64,000 nt of DNA from Limnanthes douglasii subsp. nivea. Its lineage: Eukaryota; Streptophyta; Magnoliopsida; Brassicales; Limnanthaceae. The DNA is taken from positions 125,179,706-125,243,705 of the forward strand of contig JAUPFV010000004.1 in NCBI GenBank assembly GCA_036936605.1, given 5' to 3'. A program made the translations under genes and the position numbers. Positions 22,640 to 32,902 of the stretch are shown in pieces. The notes beneath the pieces are model-generated. The model saw only the letters and a list, made by a program, of their open reading frames with translations, did no database searches and had not been told where the DNA came from. The first letter of the stretch is position 1. The number at the start of each line of letters is the position of its first letter.

Positions 22640-23050
22640 AAATAATTAATGATTCAATATATCGCCAAAGTGATCCCTATTGCTGAATTAATTATTTTAG
22701 AGTTTTAAGTCTATAATTGACAAGTATGTAAATTTTAATCGGCCCAAAGGAAGGTTAATGTTTGACATAGTTAATCTTAGACACGAGATAGTTATTTGTG
22801 AATTGATCATTAAGAAAATTGAACTAGGAAACAATCGGCCCACATTAAATATATAAATATGAATAAGTTTTCTAGTTCAATTTTCTAGTTCAATTCACAA
22901 ATAACTATCTCGTGTCTAAGATTAACTATGTCAAACATTAACCTTCCTTTGGGCCGATTAAAATTTACATACTTGTCAATCATAGACTTAAAACTCTAAA
23001 ATAATTAATTCAGCAATAGGGATCACTTTGGCGATATGTTGAATCATTAA
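22640..23050. repeat. Inverted leader segments inside the left arm
   Basis: A segment of about 190 bp (marker CGCCAAAGTGATCCC) at 22640-22840 is followed by its inverted copy at 22875-23050. A third copy is at 28780-28980. The right arm has only one copy at this position, so the left arm suffered an extra local inversion-duplication. Confidence 0.85.
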
Positions 23051-23056
23051 TTAGGC

Positions 23057-23160
23057 AATGACTATATGGCCCTTTTGGACAAACGGAAACAGGCTTTATT
23101 TGGGGCCCAGATATCAGAATTAGGCGATGCGAGCACTCAAATCGAACGCGTCGAGAAGCC
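23057..23160 (+). pseudogene. Integrase C-terminal tail fragment
   Basis: Matches the plus-strand sequence at 26270-26370 that encodes MALLDKRKQALFGAQIS, the tail downstream of the gypsy integrase. Here it abuts the inner gypsy LTR, as expected for the natural 3' end of that element, but the rest of pol is absent. Confidence 0.75.
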
Positions 23161-23187
23161 CAACACTTTTCGAAAGCATCACCAAAG

Positions 23188-23553
23188 TGATGAAGTCCAG
23201 GCCCTAAATTTAGTCATTTAAACCCTCGTTTTGCTGTTTTAGTAAATTTTCTGCATTTTCCTATTTTATTTAGATTTTATTAAAATACTTAACCAGCTTC
23301 AATCGCTTTGAAATTGGCCTGGGCTTTATTTTATTGCATAAGAAAAAAAGCTGTAATTTTGGGCTAGGGTTTTGAGCACTTCTATAAAAGGCTCTCAAAC
23401 CCTAGTTTTGCCTCAGACTTTTTGAATAGAATTTTGATTTTCTTTAAAGTCTCATTTACTCTAACCTAGGGTTAGAACTATCCATCTTCTATTGTTCGTC
23501 TTCTTTTTCTGAATTTTCAGCCATCTGTTCTATCGCGTAGCTTGACGCTGCCA
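23188..23553 (+). repeat. Inner Ty3/gypsy LTR
   Basis: Begins TGATGAAG and ends TGCCA, three bases before a TGGTATCAGA primer site at 23557. It contains a TCTATAAAAGG promoter-like element near 23380. Related copies are at 25612-25970 (inverted) and 26343-26699. Boundaries are inferred, since no full element with two LTRs is present. Confidence 0.65.
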
Positions 23554-23598
23554 TATTGGTATCAGATTCAGAGTTCCTACGGCGTGGGTAGCAACGGT

Positions 23599-25611
23599 AT
23601 GCCGCCAAAGCGATCTTTTCAGGGGAATTCCACTATTCCGCTCACTGAATCGGTCGACCGTGATGAATTCGGTCAATTCCAATCCCAGGTTGGTGAACAG
23701 ATGCACTCGTTGGGAAATCAGTTAAGAGACGTACAAGAAGCACTATACCGGCTGTTGAACAACCAAACCAACGGCTTTCGAGCTCCAGGTTCGAGCAACC
23801 AGTCGTCGGGATCTGAGAGAGAGATCGGCCGCGAGCAGAATCCGTTTGCTCCTCGGCGAGAACAAGTTAGGGGTCAATACTCACCACAAGACTGCTGTGA
23901 CCAAGTCTTTGAGCAGCCGCCACCGAGAGATTCTGATCTGAACGCCAACAACCGGTGGGAATCTGGATTCAGATTGGAGATCCCAGAGTTCCAAGGGGGT
24001 CTTGCATCGGAGGAGTTTTTAGATTGGATCACCTCAGTTGAAGAAGTTCTTGATTTCAAGGAGGTTCCTGATGCAAAGCGGGTACAGTTGGCTGCAACTA
24101 AGTTCCGAGGCTGAGCTGCATCCTGGTGGCAACAGCTCAAGCAGACCAGATCAAGGCACGGTAAGCCAAAAATAACAACTTGGGCTAAGTTTGTGAAGCA
24201 CATGAGGGCTGCGTTTTTGCCTTACAACTATAACCGTGTAATATATCAGCAGTTCCAAAACCTTAAACAAGGGTCAAAGACTGTTGACGAGTACACTAAC
24301 GATTTTTTCACGCTACAAAACCGTGTATATATTACTGATTCAGCAGATCAGCTAGTATCTCGCTATATAGGGGGGATGCGACAACAGTTTCAGGATCAGC
24401 TGAATATGTTCGACCCTGTGAATGTGTCTGAAGCACATCAGCGCGCACTGCATCTGGAGAAAGCCCTTTCACGAAGGCCTTATGGAGGAGACACTGCCAG
24501 ACCAAATCCATTGACATTCCCCAAAAAGAAGATTCCAAGCCCTAACCCAGGAGTGCCAACTGCTTCTCCTATGCGCACAGGTGCTAATTTGCAGGACCCT
24601 AGTCGCACAGTTACTTCCTCACAGGTCCGGTGCTACCATTGTCATGAACTAGGGCACGTCGCTTTACAGTGTCCGAAATTACGACAACAACCACAACACC
24701 CGAGGGGTCTGTTCGCTGACACTGCTGATTTTTCCCTAGAGGGCGAGCCGCGGTTTGATGAAGAACCAGAGGATGTTGTTGATGAGGTTCCAGAGGACCA
24801 GGTTACAGTAGGAGATATTGGTCAGGCATTGGTTCTAAGGCGTATCTGCTTGACGCCGAAAGCCAAAAGTGATGGGGATGATTGGCTACGGAACAATATT
24901 TTCCAATCGACTTGTACTATTGGGGGAAAGGTATGCAAATTCGTTATTGATTCAGGGAGCTGCGAAAATGTTCTCTCTGAAGAAGTTGTCCAGAAACTGG
25001 CCCTGAAAACAGAAGACCACCCAAACCCCTACAAGCTTGCCTGGTTAAAGAAAGGTAGTGAGGTAAGTATCTCTAGAAGATGTCTGGTATCTTTCTCTGT
25101 TGGTAACTATAGGGATAAAGCTTGGTGCAATGTCATTGGGATGGATACGTGTCACTTGTTGCTAGGCCGACCCTGGCAATATGATAGAAGTGTCACATAT
25201 GATGGTAGGAGGAACCGCTACAGTTTTATATGGAATAATGTCAGGTTCATATTGACACCAACTAGAGAGGTTTCTCCAAAACCTACCCTTGCAGTATCAA
25301 AGGAGTCGGGTAAGAACTTTCTAGCTCGAAAGGCGTTTATAGAACATGCTCATGAAACAGGGATTGTCTATCTTTTGGTGGTTAAAGAATTTAGTACTGA
25401 TCCATTTGCTGGTATACTTGAGCGAGTTCGGCCGCTTTTAGCACAATTCTCTGTTGTCTTTCCCGATACTTTACCTACATGTCTTCCTCCATTGAGAGAT
25501 ATCCAACACCAGATTGACCTTCTACCGGGTGCTAGTCTACCAAACCGATCGCATTATCGGATGAGCCCAAAAGAGCATGAAGAGCTCCGCAGACAGATGC
25601 TCTTTTCACAA
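23599..25611 (+). pseudogene. Ty3/gypsy gag-protease, left arm, truncated at RT
   Basis: The gag start MPPKRSFQGN is at 23599. The gag core has FRLEIPEFQGGL and EEFLDWI, WWQQLK and the FQNLKQGSKTVDEYTNDF block. A zinc knuckle [14 protein letters not shown] follows, then the aspartic protease with [13 protein letters not shown] and [13 protein letters not shown]. The frame reaches the RT N-terminus ([27 protein letters not shown]) and stops matching at 25611, where inverted LTR is joined. One in-frame TGA at 24112 replaces an Arg codon that is intact in the right arm. RT, RNase H and the integrase core are missing, so this cannot transpose alone. Confidence 0.9.
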
Positions 25612-25982
25612 GATGGGCTGAAAATTCAGAAAAAAAGAAGACGAACAATAGAAGATGGATAGTTCTAACCCTAGGTTAGATTAAATGAGACTTTAAAGAA
25701 AATCAAAATTCTATTCAAAAAAGTCTGAGGCAAAACTAGGGTTTGAGAGCCTTTTATAGAAGTGCTCGAAACCCTAGCCCAAAATTACAGCTTTTTTCTT
25801 TTGCAATAAAATAAAACCCAGCCCTATTTCAAAGCGATTGGAGCTGGTTAAGTATTTTAATAAAATCTAAATAAAATAAGAAAATGCAGAAAATTTACTA
25901 AAACGGCAAAACGAGGGTTTAAAGCCTGTTTGAGAAAATTTCTCGACGCGTTCGATTTGAGTGGTCGCATCGCCTAATTTTG
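25612..25982 (-). repeat. Inverted gypsy LTR joined to gag-pol, left arm
   Basis: Reverse complement of the LTR seen at 26343-26699, fused directly to the truncated RT. The palindrome symmetry ends at 25982. Confidence 0.85.
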
Positions 25983-26370
25983 AGCCTGTTTGCAGTGGGA
26001 GACTTTGTATGGGCTGTTTTGACAAGGGATCGCTATCCTGCACACGAGTACAACAAGTTGGCTGCAAGGAAGGTGGGTCCGTTTGAAATTATTGAAAAGA
26101 TTAATCCCAATGCATACAGGTTGAAACTACCCAGCCACATGAAGACCCATAACGTTTTCAACGTGAAGCACCTAGTGCCATTTACTGCTGCTGCTGAGGA
26201 TGATGAAGCTGAGAATTCGTGGGCGAATTCTTCCGAAGAAGGGGAGGATGATGTAGTTGCACAAGCCCATAGCTATATGGCCCTTTTGGACAAACGGAAA
26301 CAGGCTTTATTTGGGGCCCAGATATCAAAATTAGGCGATGCGACCACTCAAATCGAACGCGTCGAGAAAT
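25983..26370 (+). pseudogene. Gypsy integrase C-terminal domain in the palindrome spacer
   Basis: The frame VGDFVWAVLTRDRYPAHEYN is followed by LAARKVGPFEIIEKINPNAY and FNVKHLVPF. This matches the GDxVxxxLxxxRxPxGxYxKLxxKxxGPFxVxxKI..NAY and FNVxDLxPY blocks of the plant gypsy integrase C-terminal domain, and an acidic tail follows. Catalytic core and zinc domain are absent. It runs straight into LTR sequence. It forms most of the unpaired centre of the palindrome. Confidence 0.85.
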
Positions 26371-26699
26371 TTTCTCAAACAGGCTTTAAACCCTCGTTTT
26401 GCTGTTTTAGTAAATTTTCTGCATTTTCTTATTTTATTTAGATTTTATTAAAATACTTAACCAGCTCCAATCGCTTTGAAATAGGGCTGGGCTTTATTTT
26501 ATTGCATAAGAAAAATGCTGTAATTTAGGGTTAGGGTTTCGAGCACTTCTATAAAAGGCTCTCAAACCCTATTTTTGCCTCAGACTTTTTTTAATAGAAT
26601 TTTGATTTTCTTTAAAGTCTCATTTAATCTAACCTAGGGTTAGAACTATCCATCTTCTATTGTTCGTCTTCTTTTTTTCTGAATTTTCAGCCATCTGTT
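26343..26699 (+). repeat. Gypsy LTR, right arm
   Basis: Same LTR sequence as 23188-23553, entered after GTCGAGAA and joined at 26699 to the inverted gag-pol of the right arm. Its first 30 bases or so differ from the left LTR. Confidence 0.8.
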
Positions 26700-28718
26700 T
26701 CCATCTTGTGAAAAGAGCATCTGTCTGCGGAGCTCTTCATGCTCTTTTGGGCTCATCCGATAATGCGGTCGGTTTGGTAGACTAGCACCCGGTACAAGGT
26801 CAATCTGGTGTTGGATATCTCTCAATGGAGGAAGACCTGTAGGTAAAGTATCGGGAAAGACAACAAAGAATTCTGCTAAAAGCGGCCAAACTCGCTCAGG
26901 TATACGAGCAAATGGATCAGTACTAAATTCTTTAACCACCAAAAGATAGACAATCCGTATTTCATGAGCATGTTCTATAAACGCCTTTCGAGCTAGAAAG
27001 TTCTTACCTGACTCCTTTGATACTGCAAGGGTAGATTTTGGAGAAACCTCTCTAGTTGGTGTTAATATGAACCTGACATTATTCCATATAAAACTGTAGC
27101 GGTTCCTCCTACCATCATATGTGACACTTCTATCATATTGCCAGGGTCGGCCTAGCAACAAGTGACATGCATCCATCCCAATGACATCGCACCAAGCTTT
27201 ATCCCTATAGTTACCAACAGAGAAAGATACCAGACATCTTCTAGAGATACTTACCTCACTACCTTTCTTTAACCAGGCAAGCTTGTAGGGGTTTGGGTGG
27301 TCTTCTGTTTTCGAGGCCAGTTTCTGGACAACTTCTTCAGAGAGAACATTTTCGCAGCTCCCTGAATCAATAACGAATTTGCATACCTTTCCCCTAATAG
27401 TACAAGTCGATTGGAAAATATTGTTCCGTAGCCAATCATCCCTATCACTTTTGGCTTTCGACGTCAAGCATATACGCCTTAGAACCAATGCCTGACCAAT
27501 ATCTCCTCCTGTAACCTGGTCCTCTGGAACCTCATCAACAACATCCTCTGGTTCTTCATCAAACCGCGGCTCGCCCTCCAGGGAAAAATCAGCAGTGTCA
27601 GCGAACAGACCCCTCGGGTGTTGTGGTTGTTGTCGTAATTTTGAACACTGTAAAGCAACGTGCCCTAGTTCATGACAATGGTAGCACCGGACCTGTGAGG
27701 AAGTAACTGTGCGACTAGGGTCCTGCAAATTAGCACCTGTGCGCATAGGAGAAGCAGTTGGCACTCCTGGGTTAGGCCTTGGAATCGTTTTTTTGGGGAA
27801 TGTCAATGGATTTGGTCTGGCAGTGTCTCCTCCATAAGGCCTTCGTGAAAGGGCTTTCTCCAGATGCAGTGCGCGCTGATGTGCTTCAGACACATTCACA
27901 GGGTCGAACATATTCAGCTGGTCCTGAAACTGTTGTCGTATCCCCCCTATATAGCGAGATACTAGCTGATCTGCTGAATCAGTAATATATACACGGTTTT
28001 GTAGCGTGAAAAAATCGTTAGTCTACTCGTCAACAGTCTTTGACCCTTGTTTAAGGTTTTGGAACTGCTGATACATTACGCGGTTATAGTTGTAAGGCAA
28101 AAACGCAGCCCTCATGTGCTTCACAAACTTAGCCCAAGTTGTTATTTTTGGCTTACCGTGCCTTGATCTGGTCTGCTTGAGTTGTTGCCACCATGATGCA
28201 GCTCGGCCTTGGAAATTAGTTGCAACCAACTGTACCCGCTTTGCATCCGGAACCTCCTTGAAATCAAGAACTTCTTCAACTGAGGCGATCCAATCTAAAA
28301 ACTCCTCCGGTGTAAGACCCTCTTGGAACTCTGGGATCTCCAATCTGAATCCAGATTCCCACCGGTTGTTGGCGTTCAGATCAGAATCTCTTGGTGGCGG
28401 CTGCTCAAAGACTTGGTCACGGCAGTCTTGTGGTGAGTATTGACCCCTAACTTGTTCTCGCCGAGGAACAAACGGATTCTGCTCGCGGTCGATCTCTCTC
28501 TCAGATCTCGACGGCTGGTTGCTCGAACCTGGAGCTCGAAAGCCGTTGGTTTGGTTGTTCAACAGCTGGTGTAGTGCTTCTTGTACGTCTCTCAACTGAT
28601 TTCCCAACGAGTGCATCTGTTCACCAACCTGGGATTGGAATTGACCGAATTAATCACGGTCGACCGATTCAGTGAGCGGAATAGTGGACTTCCCCCGAAA
28701 AGATCGCTTTGGCGGCAT
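26700..28718 (-). pseudogene. Ty3/gypsy gag-protease, right arm (inverted copy)
   Basis: Inverted counterpart of 23599-25611, with the same start (MPPKRSFRG), zinc knuckle [17 protein letters not shown] protease and end point at the RT N-terminus. Broken by a TAG near 28023 where the left copy encodes Tyr (VDEYTN), whereas the left arm's TGA is an Arg codon here. Missense differences are scattered (for example MDTCH versus MDACH). The two arms have therefore diverged independently since the duplication. Confidence 0.9.
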
Positions 28719-28895
28719 ACCGGAAAGAGCATTTGTAGGCTTATATACACATTTATGATTGGCGATATATAATTTTTTTTCTAGTTCAATTTTCTTAATG
28801 ATCAATTCACAAATAACTATCTCGTGTCTAAGATTAACTATGTCAAACATTAACCTTCCTTTGGGCCGATTAAAATTTACATACTTGTCAATCAT
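28650..28895 (-). CDS. Leader ORF fused to gag start, right arm
   Basis: An 81-codon frame runs through leader sequence (FDIVNLRHEIVICELIIKK) and directly into the gag start MPPKRSF, ending at a TAA in place of an early gag codon. The leader part is not recognised. The fusion exists because the right arm lacks the gypsy LTR that precedes gag in the left arm. Probably an accident of the rearrangement. Confidence 0.4.
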   Translation of the reverse strand: MIDKYVNFNRPKGRLMFDIVNLRHEIVICELIIKKIELEKKLYIANHKCVYKPTNALSGMPPKRSFRGKSTIPLTESVDRD

Positions 28896-29074
28896 AGACT
28901 TGTCAAAACTCTAAAATAATTAATTCAGCAATAGGGATCACTTTGGCGATATATTGAATCATTAATTATTTACCGAAGTTCGGACAACTTAAAACATGCT
29001 AATTATTTCGAAAAATACTATACGACTACCTTACTTAATGTCCAAACTATTTCGTAGTCTATGTATAATTTAAT

Positions 29075-29400
29075 CAAATTAAATTTACACCTTAAATTTA
29101 ATATATTATAATATATCTTTAATTATATTGTAATATATCTTTAATTAAATTAAATTTACACCTTAAATTTAATATATTATAATATATCTTTAATTATATT
29201 GTAATATATCTTTAATTATAATATATCTTTAATTAAATTAAATTTACACCTTAAATTTAATATATTATAATATATCTTTAATTATATTGTAATATATCTT
29301 TAATTATAATATATCTTTAATTAAATTAAATTTACACCTTAAATTTAATATATTATAATATATCTTTAATTATATTGTAATATATCTTTAATTATATTAT
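29075..29400 (-). repeat. AT-rich tandem repeats in the leader, right arm
   Basis: The marker CACCTTAAATTT occurs at 29088, 29159, 29247 and 29335 (periods 71, 88, 88): four units against three in the left arm. Confidence 0.85.
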
Positions 29401-29793
29401 AATATAATTCTTAATATACATTATAATATAGTATTTAGTTATATATATAAAACTTATTCATATATATACTATAATATATATTTATATATATAATAAACTT
29501 CAATGATATAATATAATTCTCGTAATAATTCACTTATAACTTTATATAATATATAAGCAAACTTAATTACACATTTATCGGTGGTCACATATATTTCGCA
29601 TATTCTCAGATTTTAATTTAATTATATTAATTATAGTAGCCGCGTACGGCATCTTTTAACTGCATATATAATTATAACACCGTAATTGTTTAATTGTTTG
29701 TGTAATTTCCGATAACCGACATCATATCTAATATATAGATCTAATATATATGATCTAATTTTATAATCTGAAAAACTAAGAATTTAATTTCAT

Positions 29794-29809
29794 GGTGGCT
29801 CTGATACCA
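29794..29809 (-). other. Primer binding site, right arm (consensus)
   Basis: On the minus strand TGGTATCAGAGCCACC follows the outer LTR end after two bases, a perfect plant initiator tRNA-Met primer site. Confidence 0.85.
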
Positions 29810-29811
29810 CT

Positions 29812-30599
29812 TGATAGAAATACTAATACTTTACGGATTTCTAATCTAACTTATTGAACCATGAAGTTAAATCATCCTATAATAATGCGGAATAAATACT
29901 TACAGGATGTAGACATTCTTTGATCTTCAGATTCCTGACTTAGAGCAGATGATCGACGATCCTACTTACAGGATGTAGACATTCTTTAATCTTCAGATTC
30001 CTGACTTAGAGCAGATGATCGACGATCCTTTGCTAGGTTATTGATTCTTCGAAGAGATGGCAACCAAAACACACTTTTGTAATTGATTCGAAGGAAGAAT
30101 CAATTTGTTTTTCTTAAAGGATTTTCTCTCTGTATTTTCTTTCGTTGCTTTCAAGAATGAGAAACTCATTCTTATATAGAACTGAAGTGAGAAAACGGTT
30201 CTTCATTAAGTAATTGTCTGTAACTTCCAGACATTTAATTAACGAAGACTTCTCTTGTCTGTAACTTCCAGACAGTTACTTAATGAAGACCAGTAACGGT
30301 TCTTCTCTCTTAATTGTCTGTAACTTCCAGACAGTTACTTAACGAAGACCAGTCCTTATTAAATTGCCACTTTTAGGGACCATAACCCGGTATTATTTTG
30401 TTTTACAAAATAATCCCAAAACTTTACGTTTTGCTTAAGTTGTTTATTTCCGAATCCAATCGTTCACAGTATTCGGAATTAAACCTGCTATCTATACAAT
30501 TACCTCCATGATACATATTTTATCTACTAGTCCGTTCTTTTCTTTATGATTACTTTTATTGGACTAATATTAACGATAGTTCGATACATCGATACGACA
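29812..30599 (-). repeat. Outer LTR, right arm
   Basis: Inverted partner of 21197-21936, about 48 bp longer. Most of the excess is a 66-bp tandem duplication at 29899-30030. The 59-bp array is shortened and rearranged at 30190-30350. Confidence 0.75.
29899..30030. repeat. 66-bp tandem duplication in right outer LTR
   Basis: Units start at 29899 and 29965 (CTTACAGGATGTAGACATTC). The left LTR has a single copy, so this arose after the arms formed. Confidence 0.88.
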
Positions 30600-30603
30600 T
30601 GTG

Positions 30604-31680
30604 CCGTTTGGTTTCTTGTCTTTCGGCAAAATACAAATAATAAAAAAAAAGGTAAACAGAGAATAGAAAAAGAAAGAAGCTGTAGGAGAAAAGCAAAGCT
30701 GGTGTCAGAACCATATGCAATTGTTTGTTCGAAAAGCAAAGCTAGTGTCAGAAGAATATACAATTGTCTTTCGTCAATTGTCTACTGAGCCAATTCGTAA
30801 CAGACTCGCAAAGCAATTGGTGTCACTGTCAGACTCGAAAAACAGAGCCAATTGACGACAGGTTTAAAAAGCAATTATCAATTGGTGTCAGACTCGAGAA
30901 GCAGATACAATTGGTGTCAGACGCCGAAGTGAATTTCGATTAACACAGACGGCAATTGACGGCGAATTGACGTTGAATTTCTTTTTCGGTTTAATATTTT
31001 TCTAAACTCTTCTTCGTTTATTTTTATTTTTATTTATATTCATCAAACTATGTTAATTTGTAAGACCATGATGATGATTTGTTCGATTATGAACTAATCG
31101 TTGTCATGGAACCTTAGCGGATTTGTTTGAATAATATTTAGGGTTTATTGCTTAATTGATTTTTTTTTAGATATGTTTATCGGTTACCTAGTATGGTTGT
31201 GTTTTTTTTGTTAGATGCGTCGCGAACATCTAGATTGTTTATCTTTAATGAATGCGAAAGTATAATTAAGGGTTAGAACTTGCCATGCTAGCATAGGTTC
31301 TTGAATGATTCATATTGTGATTGTTCATGATTCGTAATATATCATTAACCATATCATATTACCCTATGTAATCGAAATAGATAACTTGTGCTTAAAACCA
31401 ATTGTACCTCAATTCATATAGACATATAGGATTGTCATGCATGCGGTGTCTGCTTAACTGCTATCTCTTTTGTGGTTGATTAAGTGGTTTGGTTTACGTG
31501 TACTGAAAGGTAGCGTATTCTGATTTTGAGTTATCTGATTAGTAACAGTAGTATCTTACATATTGATTAAATATAAAAATACTCTAAGTAAAATAAACAA
31601 TGAAGTTAGGGTTCCATATTTTCTATCGCATAAGTTAATCTTGTTAGTTAATTTGCTTAGTTATATTCATTCACTCATAC
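30604..31680. other. Unassigned region with degenerate CAATTG/GTGTCAGA repeats
   Basis: No gene. From 30690 to 30930 a loosely repeated module combines AAAGCA, CAATTG and GTGTCAGA about six times. After 31000 the sequence is T-rich and leader-like. It could be a solo LTR or leader of another retrotransposon inserted beside the palindrome, but I could not find matching ends. Confidence 0.4.
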
Positions 31681-31689
31681 TTTTGGGAT

Positions 31690-32100
31690 GTTGTTGTCGG
31701 TCATGGGATCTTTCAGGGATGTTGTTGTCGGTCAAAACACACTTTTGTATAAATATCGGTTTCACTTATAAGATTAGGATTCTTAGGCAGGATATTCAAA
31801 TCTTCACGGCCAAAGAAGATCGGGTTCTTAGCGTAGTTCTCACGAGTGTGGAAAAAAGAAGCATCGCATGCAGATAGCTGGAAGTCCCTGATATTCTATC
31901 CTGATCATAGTAGGTTGGTTCATACAAAAGATCTCAATCAAGTCTAGGAATTCATCAGATGCACACATAACGATAGAGATTCTAGTAAAGGTGAGACGAA
32001 CCTTACTAGCAGTATACGTGTCTATGTAGATCGTGATGCCTATGTAGGAACCCAGGACCTCTCATTATGGATGATCTAGAGCCATTTCTTTTAGATTTTG
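31690..32100 (-). pseudogene. LINE D ORF1 fragment beyond the palindrome
   Basis: The minus strand encodes VRLTFTRISIVMCASDEFLD and IEYQGLPAICMRCF, ending NPNLISETDIYT. This aligns with ORF1 of LINE E (LRFARICVMIK and VSLEYQGLPPQCANC) and joins logically to the same NLISETDIYT sequence at 21165. The retrotransposon palindrome therefore split this LINE. Confidence 0.8.
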
Positions 32101-32900
32101 AGGTTTTTCTAATGTCAATCATAATTTTCTTCGAAAGAGAATGGGTTTTGCTTTGACTGGTGAGGTATGTTTGGTGTTACCCTTAATCTTATTTTTTTTC
32201 TGTAGGAGGTATGTGTAGTGGATATAGGGAGAAGTAAAGGATTTTTACTCAGAGATCTGTAGAAGCTCCTCGGGGTGGTAGAAAACAGAGGTAATTATAA
32301 CATTGTTGACAATTTTGTTAGAGAGGAAGAGATTTTGCGAAATATTACTACAAGGTGCTTCATTAAATGAACTGAGAGGGTGTATGTTTATACACAATAG
32401 TAATTTAATGGACAGAGGAAAGCCTAAGAGGTGCCTCGAGAACACTGTTGTGTGGGATATGAAGCATGTAGACATTCAAAAATTTGAAAATTATAGAATT
32501 AATGATTGTCAACTTGTAGATATCAAAAGTGAAGGTAAATTAACAAATAGTTTATTATTAAAGAAAACACTAGTTATATATATACAATAAGGGTGCGGTC
32601 ACCCACTAAAAGTGGGGTGTTGGGGAAAAATGATGGTAGCTAATTGAGGCACATAAAGTCATAGTGATCGTAGCAGAACTGTTCCAACGGTGGAATGCTT
32701 TATCGGTCCAGGAGGATGGTCTTTGTCACTGCGTCAATATATAATATTGACCCGAAGTGCAAACCTGCATATAATATCAATCACACGAGAGAAACTTACA
32801 AAACAAGGATTAAAGCTTGAATCATTTCTCTAGTATATACAAGAATTGGAGGGTATAGAATTCTTGTAGTGGTGGAGGCGGTGGGAGAATAAGTCAAATG
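32100..32900. other. Unassigned, possibly LINE D 5' region
   Basis: No gene recognised. It lies where the N-terminus of LINE D ORF1 and its leader would be expected, but I find no motif. Confidence 0.35.
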
Positions 32901-32902
32901 TA

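Larger units (their letters stand above)
21193..30603. mobile_element. 9.4-kb palindrome of a chimeric LTR retrotransposon
   Basis: Left arm 21193-25982 and right arm 26326-30603 are inverted copies around a spacer of about 343 bp. Each arm holds, from outside in: a long LTR, a tRNA-Met-type primer site, an AT-rich leader with 71-88 bp tandem repeats, a Ty3/gypsy gag-protease ORF cut at the start of RT, and an inverted gypsy LTR. The left arm has an extra piece at 22840-23600 (inverted leader copy, integrase tail and gypsy LTR). Both arms share the abnormal gag-pol/LTR junction, so that junction predates or accompanied the inverted duplication. Arms differ by point changes and small indels, which argues against a simple assembly mirror. 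Confidence 0.85.

Noticed and set aside
23874..24203. 109-codon minus-strand frame opposite gag (and its mirror at 28114-28443)
   Set aside because: It is the antisense shadow of the gag coding frame; it recurs in the other arm only because the arms are copies.
32861..32871. TTCTTGTAGTG as a CACTA right end
   Set aside because: Eleven bases alone are weak; no subterminal repeats or partner end to the left were seen. Kept only as a remark.
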